From positions 1 through 64,000 of the forward strand of contig JANQRT010000045.1 of assembly GCA_028284385.1 (NCBI GenBank): 64,000 nt of DNA. The letters are read 5' to 3'. The translations under genes and the position numbers were made by a program. Source of the stretch: Opitutaceae bacterium. Lineage in GTDB: Bacteria; Verrucomicrobiota; Verrucomicrobiia; Opitutales; Opitutaceae. Under the pieces are notes generated by a model that was given only the letters and a program-made list of their open reading frames with translations, ran no database searches and had not been told where the DNA came from. Below, piece by piece: positions 30,208 through 37,590 of this stretch (the stretch's first letter is position 1; each line of letters begins with the position of its first letter).

Positions 30208-31560
30208 ATGACTAGACTCATCACCATTTTCGTCATCCTGGCCGCAACAGCCAGTTCAATGTTCGCAGATTGGCCTCAGTGGCGAGGACCTCACGGAACA
30301 GGGGTGGCTAACGCTAAGAACCTTCCCGTTACCTGGGACGAGGAAACGAATGTAGCTTGGAGAATCGAGCTTCCGGCCTGGAGTGGTTCGTCGCCCATCA
30401 TTAGCGGAGATCGAGTGCTTGTCATGTCTCCGTCACTACAACCGGTAAAGGAGGAAGAACCGGTCAACGAGGATGAACCACAAAGAAGACGGCGACGTGG
30501 AGCCGTGGGAACGATCATGGGACCTGGGGGCAATGAAATCATGCTGCTCAGCATAGATCGAAAAAATGGCTCGATCATCTGGCAGTCGAAAGTGGATACC
30601 GGCAACTGGATGAGAAACAAGCACAACTCAAGCTCGCCATCTCCGATAACGGATGGCCAAATGATTTGGGCCACAAGTGGCAACGGCGTGGTGACTGCCT
30701 TCGATCTTGACGGAAATAAAAAGTGGAGCTTCGACATTCAGAAATCCTACGGCCAGTTCGGACTCGGCTTCGGCTACGCATCGTCACCAATTCTCCATGA
30801 CGGTAAACTGGTTTTGCAAGTTCTGCACGGCCGTCGTACCGATGACCCATCGTACCTATTCGCTCTTGACGCGAAAACGGGCGAAGCCCTTTGGCGACAA
30901 GAGCGGCCAACGGATGCCCTAGCTGAATCGCCTGACTCCTATACAACTCCAGCTCTTCTTATGCACAATGGGGCTGCGCAGGTTGTTGTACTCGGCGGAG
31001 ACTATGTCACCGGGCACGACTTGTCTAGCGGAGTTGAGCTTTGGAGATCAAGCGGAATAAATCCGTACCAGGAAAGCAACTACCGAATCATAGCCTCTCC
31101 CGTTGTTGCGGACGGAATGATTTTCGCCCCTACAAGAAAGACCCCTTTAATTGCCCTGAAAGCTGGAGGGCAGGGAGATATCACCAAAAGCCACTTTGCT
31201 TGGAAATGGGACCAGCCAGGATCGCCCGACGTACCAACCCCACTTAGCGACGGCGAATACTTTTACATGCTGGATGATCAAGGACAACTTACGTGCGTTG
31301 ACGCCAAAAGCGGCAATTCTCTTTGGGGCCCGGAGGAAACGGGAATAGGCAGAACCAGCGCCTCTCCCATTTTAGCGGATGGAAAGATTTATGCGGTGAG
31401 CGAGACGGGAGATGTGGCCGTGATCAAAGCTGGTTCCGAATTCAAACTGCTGGCCAATAATAAGGTCGAAGGCGGATACACGCTTTCCACTCCGGCAGCG
31501 AGTGGGAATCAACTGTTTTTCAGGACCGCCAAATACCTATACTGCATCAGCAAGCCGTAG
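30208..31560 (+). CDS. Secreted PQQ-like (WD/BamB-type) beta-propeller protein
   Basis: 450 residues with a signal peptide (residues 1-20) and the family-typical start DWPQWRGPHGTG. Repeated blades are visible, such as LLSIDRKNGSIIWQSK, VTAFDLDGNKKWSF and LFALDAKTGEALWRQE. A charged insertion (KEEEPVNEDEPQRRRRRG, about 84-101) interrupts the first blade region. It lacks the PQQ- and heme-ligand context of true dehydrogenases and is best called a PQQ-like propeller. Its 3' end is copied, frameshifted, at about 35694-35808. It is a distant relative of the tandem propellers at 39791-50264 but has no coiled coil. Confidence 0.88.
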   Translation: MTRLITIFVILAATASSMFADWPQWRGPHGTGVANAKNLPVTWDEETNVAWRIELPAWSGSSPIISGDRVLVMSPSLQPVKEEEPVNEDEPQRRRRRGAVGTIMGPGGNEIMLLSIDRKNGSIIWQSKVDTGNWMRNKHNSSSPSPITDGQMIWATSGNGVVTAFDLDGNKKWSFDIQKSYGQFGLGFGYASSPILHDGKLVLQVLHGRRTDDPSYLFALDAKTGEALWRQERPTDALAESPDSYTTPALLMHNGAAQVVVLGGDYVTGHDLSSGVELWRSSGINPYQESNYRIIASPVVADGMIFAPTRKTPLIALKAGGQGDITKSHFAWKWDQPGSPDVPTPLSDGEYFYMLDDQGQLTCVDAKSGNSLWGPEETGIGRTSASPILADGKIYAVSETGDVAVIKAGSEFKLLANNKVEGGYTLSTPAASGNQLFFRTAKYLYCISKP

Positions 31561-31764
31561 GAGACTGTTGATAATCTCGATTCAATCGCGTCTGGAAGCC
31601 GCTGATCCACCAACTGTACACAGGTGGCGCGTGGCCTCCGGACAGGCGTGATTGATCCTCTCACTTGTTGGACTGTCTCCAAATCGACTAGCGAATCCAA
31701 TTTCCAAATACGCTAACCTAGGAATTCTTCCGCTTTTCCTAATACTTCGGAGCGAGGGTCTCGC
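31445..31764. repeat. 320-bp direct repeat, left copy (intact propeller 3' end plus decayed M56 tail)
   Basis: About 90% identical to 35694-36011 in the same orientation. This copy holds the functional last 116 bp of the propeller gene (30208-31560). After a spacer it holds a dead copy of the last 16 or so codons of the M56 gene on the minus strand, in which the Leu codon of KYLEKRKNS has become TAG. Homology stops abruptly after tctcgc at 31764. Confidence 0.9.
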
Positions 31765-32103
31765 TTACAAAATGACATTTGAAGTAGGGAGGTTTGTCTT
31801 TCTGTCCTGAGATTGGCGACCAGTCTTTCCACTGCTAAATAGGCTTATTTCAAGCTAGCGTTCTTCGACAGACTCCCTGATCGGGCCTGCCCTTATCCAT
31901 TAGCATTAACTAATGGTTCGGCGTCATAATAGGCGTAGAAAAATTCGTTTCGCATGTGCATGCTAATCAATCGCCTGCGAATGGAAGCTCTTGTTCTGTA
32001 AAAATTAAATCTTGATACTTAAGTATAAGCGCTTAGGTATTTCGAGACCAACTCTTGCATGTGGCTGTGAGCTACACGCCTTACCCACCAACCTGAATCC
32101 AAC
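31765..32103. other. Unique left flank of the cassette, no gene found
   Basis: About 340 bp between the repeat end and the first cassette gene. A perfect 12-bp palindrome ATACTTAAGTAT (32015-32026) lies about 80 bp upstream of that gene in an AT-rich stretch and may mark its promoter or operator. No supported reading frame. Confidence 0.45.
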
Positions 32104-32964
32104 ATGAAAACAAGAACGTTTTCGACGGCATTGTTTGTCGTCGTTTTGCTAGCCTGCACGTCCATTGTGGGCTATTCCCAGGGTCCTTCTTCGGACCCGA
32201 AAGGAGATGCTAATGTACTCAAAATCCTAAAGGCCAAGAACTGGACGAAACGAGGAGCAGAGGTGCGAATCGAGAATGGAAGCCTGGTAATGAATGGCGT
32301 GGGCTCGCTTTCCACGAAACTGCCAAGACTAAAGGGCAGCCGGATTTCGTTTATCACATTCAAGTTTCAAGCGGCCGCTCATCTAGAACTTAAGAAAGGT
32401 TCGATCATCCAGATTGGCGGGGCAAAAATCGGCTACCGAATCTACGAGAATCCAAATGCCACTGAGGAGGATTACAGTGATGGTATCCGCGAAGTGGAGA
32501 TAATGGCCTTCGACGATTTGGCTCCAAAGGGAGAAAAATGGATAAGCACCAGAGTATTGATAAATATCAATCCCGAGCAACCCGGCAGAATGGCTGGAGC
32601 CCCCGCTATAACCATCCGACTAGACCGCGGGAGTCCCAAGCCGATTTGGGACCTATATCTAGGGAAGCGCCTCTTGGTGGCCAATATCGGTTTGATCAAA
32701 GGCGCCGATGCTTCGCGTCTTGGTTTTCGGCTAGGCCAGGAATCGGACTCCGTCCTCAGCGAATTCAAGATTAGCCAACGCAATCCTCTTTTCGTCGACC
32801 GGAATATCAACGGCGTGTCAGACATTTTCGAGCGCAAAACATTGGGGCGGCTTATGCGCCGCCCTGGCGAACGCAGTCTGCCCATGGATGATGGCAGCAG
32901 TCTGTTAGACGAGTATCTCGTATTCAATAAAACAAGACAATCACGAGAGGAGGGAGCTCTATGA
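32104..32964 (+). CDS. Exported protein of unknown function with C-terminal Ca-binding-like motif (cassette gene 1)
   Basis: 286 residues, not recognised. A signal peptide covers about residues 1-25 (STALFVVVLLACTSIVGYSQ). The mature part is beta-rich with a laminin-G/concanavalin-like feel (RISFITFKFQAAAHLELKKG and LGFRLGQESDSVLSEFKISQ), which is only an impression. The tail D232-R-N-I-N-G-V-S-D-I-F-E resembles a thrombospondin type-3 or dockerin-like calcium loop, as found in many Verrucomicrobia exoproteins. It overlaps the protease-like gene by ATGA. It is the first gene of the three-gene insert between the 320-bp repeats. Confidence 0.75.
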   Translation: MKTRTFSTALFVVVLLACTSIVGYSQGPSSDPKGDANVLKILKAKNWTKRGAEVRIENGSLVMNGVGSLSTKLPRLKGSRISFITFKFQAAAHLELKKGSIIQIGGAKIGYRIYENPNATEEDYSDGIREVEIMAFDDLAPKGEKWISTRVLININPEQPGRMAGAPAITIRLDRGSPKPIWDLYLGKRLLVANIGLIKGADASRLGFRLGQESDSVLSEFKISQRNPLFVDRNINGVSDIFERKTLGRLMRRPGERSLPMDDGSSLLDEYLVFNKTRQSREEGAL

Positions 32965-34745
32965 GGTATCGTGAAATCCTTTCCTGGCTAGCCGCCCTCG
33001 GCATTCTGACGAGTCTTAATGCCCAGATCACGTTCGAAAATCTAAATGGCGACAGCTATCTCGATGTTGTCGATGAAAGCGCAGGCAATCTGGACTTGTG
33101 GGTAGACGACGATGTCGGCGTCATATCTTATGATTTTGTGGGCAGAAGCAGCTTTGATTACAGAGTCCAGGAAACGGACGACGGATTCAGCTGGGCGAAC
33201 CTGTCTTCCTCATTAGCAGGCAGTGGATACATAACCGAGTGCGTATTCGGCTACGAAGAACCCTACGGCTGGCGGTTAGTGGAATTCGGTCAAGCATCTT
33301 CGCTGATAGGATCAATTACAAATGTATCGATATTCGGTGGAGCCGGCTCGGAAAAGCTCCAAAAGGTGACTGAAGCTATCAAGAGTATTACAGGCGGGGT
33401 ATTGGAAATCGAGCTTAAGCTTCCCACCAATCCCCCCGTGACGGGAGGGGGCATAGGCATTGCTTGGCCCAAGGGCGCCAGCCCAACCGTAGCTAACGTT
33501 AAGGTGCTCGGAACGAAGGTTGGTGGAATAACTTCAGGCGGCCTGCTTGTTTTCAATGTCTCTAGCAGTGTTTTGCCTGGAGTACCTGCAGACTACGAAT
33601 TTGGGATGGTTCTTACCCAGAACGCTCCAGCAAAGATCGAGTTTTTAGACGCTTCGGATACCGTAACCAGCGAACTAGCTGTGGCGAAATGGGTGAACTC
33701 CTTCACCAGTAGCAGTTCTAGCACACTGAAGACTGATTTCGTCGATATCAATGCAGACAGGTTTAAAATTCGAGTGACGGATGTCTCCAAGAAGGGGGAT
33801 GAAAGACTGCATGTCAGCCTATCGACCATTAACGGAGGCACTAGCTACAATGACAATGCGGACAAAATACAACTCACCGAAACGCCGGCCGATTCAGGCG
33901 TTTTCTTGTCGCAGGCAATGATGCTTATGTCCGACAGCGCAGACGATAGCAATAATGGAGCAAGATCGGTTTCGACATGGGTTGACGACAACGGTGTGTT
34001 GCAATCCAATAAGAAAAGAAACGACAACGCGGACCACGACAGAACGCACAAGACCAAGTTAGGCGGGTCAGTCCATATTCGGTATCCGGATACTGGTGAC
34101 ATGATCGCCGAAGGGACAGCAAATGTTCCACCCATTAAGAAGGTTGTCGTCAAGATTGTCAGATTCAATGGAGTCAGCCCCAGCACTTCGACGATTTCGA
34201 ACCGCTGGGCGCTTGTCGAGGAACGTTTTGCTCAAGTCGGAGTGGAAGTCGAATGGTCCATCTTAAGTGCCGTCAATCCTGGATCGGGCATAGATTTTGA
34301 TAACAATATTGCCTCTCTGGTGGATGCCTCCATAGTAGCACAAGGCGGTGCTGAAATGTCTCCCGAAGCAAAACTAGTAGTTGATCATCATCGCCCCAAT
34401 AAGAATTCCGCTGAAGTTTATGTCTACTACGTGAAGAATCTGAAAGTAGACGGCGACACTGGCGCTGATTCAGCTAAGGGGTTCGCCGCAACCAGATGGC
34501 ACCTGAAATCGGCCGACGACCTTTACGGCAATAACATCTTTATTGATACCACACACACTCACTACGTTGCCGCTCATGAGTTGGGCCACCTACTGAGGGA
34601 TTCCATTGCCCATTTTACATCGAACCATAGTCTCATGCGGGCACAACCTTCAACTTCAAGCAATTACGTTGGATCAAAACGGCTTGGAACTGACTCGCAT
34701 TCCGCTATTCATGCCAATTCCACGGGCGTACTGGTGAATCCATGA
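32961..34745 (+). CDS. Secreted metzincin-like zinc protease candidate (cassette gene 2)
   Basis: 594 residues with a signal peptide (about 1-21, ending LNAQ). The first half is beta-rich and Ser/Thr-rich with acidic Ca-like segments (NGDSYLDVVDES). The C-terminal region carries the zinc motif H539-E-L-G-H543, another His at 551, and a Met-turn-like NHSLMRA around M559. Classical metzincins have the third ligand as HExxHxxGxxH; here His is two positions further away and Gly is missing, so the fold is suggestive only. It is coupled by a 4-bp overlap to gene 1 and lies 7 bp before gene 3. A secreted processing protease is inferred. Confidence 0.72.
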   Translation: MRYREILSWLAALGILTSLNAQITFENLNGDSYLDVVDESAGNLDLWVDDDVGVISYDFVGRSSFDYRVQETDDGFSWANLSSSLAGSGYITECVFGYEEPYGWRLVEFGQASSLIGSITNVSIFGGAGSEKLQKVTEAIKSITGGVLEIELKLPTNPPVTGGGIGIAWPKGASPTVANVKVLGTKVGGITSGGLLVFNVSSSVLPGVPADYEFGMVLTQNAPAKIEFLDASDTVTSELAVAKWVNSFTSSSSSTLKTDFVDINADRFKIRVTDVSKKGDERLHVSLSTINGGTSYNDNADKIQLTETPADSGVFLSQAMMLMSDSADDSNNGARSVSTWVDDNGVLQSNKKRNDNADHDRTHKTKLGGSVHIRYPDTGDMIAEGTANVPPIKKVVVKIVRFNGVSPSTSTISNRWALVEERFAQVGVEVEWSILSAVNPGSGIDFDNNIASLVDASIVAQGGAEMSPEAKLVVDHHRPNKNSAEVYVYYVKNLKVDGDTGADSAKGFAATRWHLKSADDLYGNNIFIDTTHTHYVAAHELGHLLRDSIAHFTSNHSLMRAQPSTSSNYVGSKRLGTDSHSAIHANSTGVLVNP

Positions 34746-34752
34746 CGGTAAT

Positions 34753-35652
34753 ATGAAGCCCTATAAATTCATAATTCTTATCGCAATATGCCTAAGCACG
34801 GGTCCCTGGACCCGTGCTCATGAGGATGAGGAGATCGAGTTTGGACATTCTCACGGCATTGAAGATATTGGACCGACACCTTCCCTAGAGGAGTTAATAC
34901 ACGTTTCGGTGGCATACAGCGCGATGGGAACGGAAGTAACCTTGCCGGAAATCAAAGAGATCAGAGAGGAAATACACGCAGCGGGAGATAAAGCTGCCCC
35001 TATAATAATAGAGATGCTGCATTTCGTAGAGGAACCTGAGATGGCTGAACCTATGGTGACCTTGCTCAGCATGTTGAAAGTCGAGGACAAGCGGCCGATA
35101 CGAGAAACATTCAAAAGCATCGTGTCCGGCGAACTTGCCGTTCCTGACAAAGATTTTCTCGTTTGGCGGCGTTTGGCTAACATGGTGAGAGTATTTGGCG
35201 AACCGTCTGATACGGATTGGATCTTGCCGCTCCTAGATCATGAGGATCGTTCGGTTCGTGTTTTATCAGTTGAGAGCCTAGGATTCATTGGCGATATCGC
35301 TACAGCTAAGAAAATTGAGGCCACACTGGCAGCGAGAGCCGCCTCATTATCTCCTGAAGAGAGAGCCCAAGCAAAGGTTTTCAAGTATGGAACTCAAGCC
35401 ATCGCGCAAATCAAAAAACGGTATCCTGACTCTGTCGCGCCAACTCCTGTAAGTACCGCTGAGGTCTCAGAAAAACTGCCTGCCATTAATCCAAAAAACG
35501 AAAAGGAAAAGGAAGCCGAGCAAATGAAAGCCGTCTTTGCAGAGGAGGAATCGCAGAAAGGCAAAACGAAGGTTTGGCTCTGGATTAGTGGCATATCGAT
35601 CCTTTTATTGACTGCCTTTGCTCTTAAACGGTTCAGTTCAAGAGTCTCATAA
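34753..35652 (+). CDS. Exported HEAT-like protein with C-terminal membrane anchor (cassette gene 3)
   Basis: 299 residues. Signal peptide to about A22, followed by a His/acid-rich segment (HEDEEIEFGHSHG) that could bind metal. The middle (about 70-215) is all-helical with HEAT/PBS-lyase-like repeats (WILPLLDHEDRSVRVLSVES then LGFIGDIATAKKI). A charged linker (about 225-270) leads to one transmembrane helix (WLWISGISILLLTAFAL) and a short basic tail, the layout of an anchored periplasmic adaptor. It completes the 32104-35652 operon. The partner may be the adjacent protease-like protein. Confidence 0.75.
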   Translation: MKPYKFIILIAICLSTGPWTRAHEDEEIEFGHSHGIEDIGPTPSLEELIHVSVAYSAMGTEVTLPEIKEIREEIHAAGDKAAPIIIEMLHFVEEPEMAEPMVTLLSMLKVEDKRPIRETFKSIVSGELAVPDKDFLVWRRLANMVRVFGEPSDTDWILPLLDHEDRSVRVLSVESLGFIGDIATAKKIEATLAARAASLSPEERAQAKVFKYGTQAIAQIKKRYPDSVAPTPVSTAEVSEKLPAINPKNEKEKEAEQMKAVFAEEESQKGKTKVWLWISGISILLLTAFALKRFSSRVS

Positions 35653-35693
35653 TCTCGATTGTAGCTTATTGCTTCAAACTGTTTACAGTGAGG

Positions 35694-36011
35694 AACTGCT
35701 AGCCAAATAATAAGGTCGAAGGTGGGTTACGCTTTCCACTCCGGCAGCGAGTGGGAATCAACTGTTTTTCAGGACCGCCAAATACCTATACTGCATCAGC
35801 AAGTCGTAGGAGACTGTTGATAATCTCGGTTCAATCGCGTCCGGAGGCCGCGATCCACCACCTTACGCAGGTGGCGCGTGGCCTCCGGACACGCGTGATT
35901 GATCCTCTCACTTATTGGACTGTCTCCAAATCGACTAGCGAATCCAATTTCCAAATACGCGGATTTAGGAATTCTTCCGCTTTTCCAAATACTTGGGTGC
36001 GAGAGTCTCGC
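35694..36011. repeat. 320-bp direct repeat, right copy (decayed propeller 3' end plus intact M56 tail)
   Basis: Partner of 31445-31764. Here the propeller 3' end carries single-base indels near 35704 and 35722, so it is a non-coding relic. The last 47 bp (35965-36011) are the functional C-terminal codons of the M56 gene. The two copies therefore keep opposite functional ends. Confidence 0.9.
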
Positions 36012-37134
36012 ACTGGCCTTCTATCAAATCAGGCGCAGTCACCGCATCGCAGTAAGCCCGCTGTTCGCTGCAATAGGAATCGTAGATGCAATAGGAGCTT
36101 GGCTGGGAAACGGCCCCCAAGGCTAAGGGCAGGACCGATAGCATTGCCAGGCCGCGCTTGTTTCCCCAAGACGAGCGAAATCGGGTGATAACGTCAATCC
36201 GCTGTTTGATCAGCTCCTTTCGGCTGAATACGAACAGAGCGGCTGGAGCCGCAGCTCGATTGGACTCAGGCAATTCGGAGGAGAGCTTGAGCAGAGCGAC
36301 ACCATAGTCCCGACGCTCGCGACGGGATTCCAAACAATCCAACACCTTCGAATCACAAGCCTTCTCGCAATCCTTGAACAAACTGGAAATGGCTATGTGA
36401 GCCAACGGATTGAACCAGTGAACAATGCCAATGAATTTCGCTAGCCAATAAACCCAAAGATCACCGCTCTTGTAGTGAGCAAGCTCATGAAGAAAAACGT
36501 ATCTTAAATCCTTTGACGCAATCTGATTCGCCAAACCTTCTGGCAGTATGAGGGTTGGTCGGAAAATGCCGGTAATGGCCGGTGTCGAAAGCAAAGGCGT
36601 CTCGACTAGCTTAACCTTTTTGCGAACCGACATGCACTCCTTGCATTCTTCTAGCAATTGAAGGACGGAAATGTCGCTCACCTGGCTAGCTTGGGACAGT
36701 ACGCTACCGAATCGCATGGTCCGCATTGCAAAACGAATGCTTAGAAAAGCGACTCCCGCCAGCCAGACCAGCACGAGGATATAAAGAAAACTTCCTCCTT
36801 GGCCACTCTGACCCACATAAAATCGGAAGACCGAGCTGGCTCCGGGAACGTAGTCGATAATTGAATATATGCTCATCGACCCGTTGAAAAACCAGGGCGT
36901 TGTCAATCTAACCAAAACAGGAACCCAGAGAAAATAGTGAATCGTTGGGTTCACACGATTGCCAAGCAGCCGCTTCACAATCAGTACCAGAGCGATGAGC
37001 AAGGAGGCCTGCCAAGTAGTACGCTCCAGCCAGTCGAGCGTATTCATAAAACGGGTATCCACCAAACTCGAAAGACGTTCAATCGAACCGATAAGAGATT
37101 GGAAAAATTGAAAAACGTGAGTGATGTGATCCAT
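35965..37134 (-). CDS. M56 family (BlaR1/MecR1-like) membrane metallopeptidase without penicillin sensor
   Basis: 389 residues from the ATG at 37134, which overlaps the BlaI stop as TGATG; a TTG one codon earlier is possible. Several N-terminal transmembrane helices are followed by the zinc site FLHELAHYKSGDLW (H-E-L-A-H at about 216-220) and VHWFNPLAH, as in BlaR1, which cleaves its cognate repressor when signalled. BlaR1's extracytoplasmic beta-lactam sensor (about 250 residues) is absent. After the last helix only a Cys-rich tail of about 45 residues remains (four Cys: YCIYDSYC, AYC, GQC). The ligand must differ from a beta-lactam. Confidence 0.9.
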   Translation of the reverse strand: MDHITHVFQFFQSLIGSIERLSSLVDTRFMNTLDWLERTTWQASLLIALVLIVKRLLGNRVNPTIHYFLWVPVLVRLTTPWFFNGSMSIYSIIDYVPGASSVFRFYVGQSGQGGSFLYILVLVWLAGVAFLSIRFAMRTMRFGSVLSQASQVSDISVLQLLEECKECMSVRKKVKLVETPLLSTPAITGIFRPTLILPEGLANQIASKDLRYVFLHELAHYKSGDLWVYWLAKFIGIVHWFNPLAHIAISSLFKDCEKACDSKVLDCLESRRERRDYGVALLKLSSELPESNRAAAPAALFVFSRKELIKQRIDVITRFRSSWGNKRGLAMLSVLPLALGAVSQPSSYCIYDSYCSEQRAYCDAVTAPDLIEGQCETLAPKYLEKRKNS

Positions 37135-37511
37135 CAATCGCCAGTCTCGATCCTGTCTAGGGCTCGCTTAAGCTCGCTAAGCTCTTGAGGGGTGAGGGAG
37201 CCCTTTTCAACAAAATGAAGCACGAGCGGTTTGCAGGAACCCGCGAAAACGCGATTGAGAAAACTGCTGCTTTCCTCATCCACCACGCTAGTCCGATCGA
37301 CCAGCGGCTCATACAGATAAGTAGACCCCTTTTGGAACATGCGCACGAAGTTCTTCTTTATGAGCCGAGTCAACATGGTCCGAATGGTCTGGTTTTTCCA
37401 ATCGGTCTTTTCCTGAAGATTCTCGACAACCTTGGCGGCCGTTATGGGATGCCGATTCCAAATCTCTTCCATGACTAGCCATTCCGATTCAGATATGCGC
37501 GATTTGTCCAT
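37134..37511 (-). CDS. BlaI/MecI/CopY-family repressor
   Basis: 125 residues. N-terminal winged helix (ISESEWLVMEEIWNRHPITA, TIRTMLTRLIKKNFVRM, about 5-65) and a C-terminal dimerisation/cleavage region (FAGSCKPLVLHFVEKGSLTP). Family repressors bind TACA-N-TGTA palindromes as dimers and are inactivated by the partner M56 peptidase, encoded directly after it with a TGATG overlap. It lies 80 bp downstream of a TonB receptor on the same strand. The only good TACAnnTGTA palindrome I found is at 39739-39760, ahead of that receptor and of the divergent propeller array. Confidence 0.93.
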   Translation of the reverse strand: MDKSRISESEWLVMEEIWNRHPITAAKVVENLQEKTDWKNQTIRTMLTRLIKKNFVRMFQKGSTYLYEPLVDRTSVVDEESSSFLNRVFAGSCKPLVLHFVEKGSLTPQELSELKRALDRIETGD

Positions 37512-37590
37512 TTTCGTTGTTCGCTTTGTTTGGTTTTCTACGTGAGACCCCTATTATTTGGGTCGAATCGCATTGAGGATTTATTGATGG

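Noticed and set aside
31561..31764. A tRNA or other att site at the cassette boundary
   Set aside because: No cloverleaf or tRNA-like 3' end was found; the repeated sequence is protein-gene ends and spacer only.
35751..36188. 145-codon plus-strand frame across the right repeat copy
   Set aside because: It reads through relic propeller DNA in the wrong frame and antisense to the M56 gene end.
37134..37511. Beta-lactam resistance function for the BlaI/M56 pair
   Set aside because: No beta-lactamase or PBP gene is near, and the M56 protein has no penicillin-binding sensor domain.
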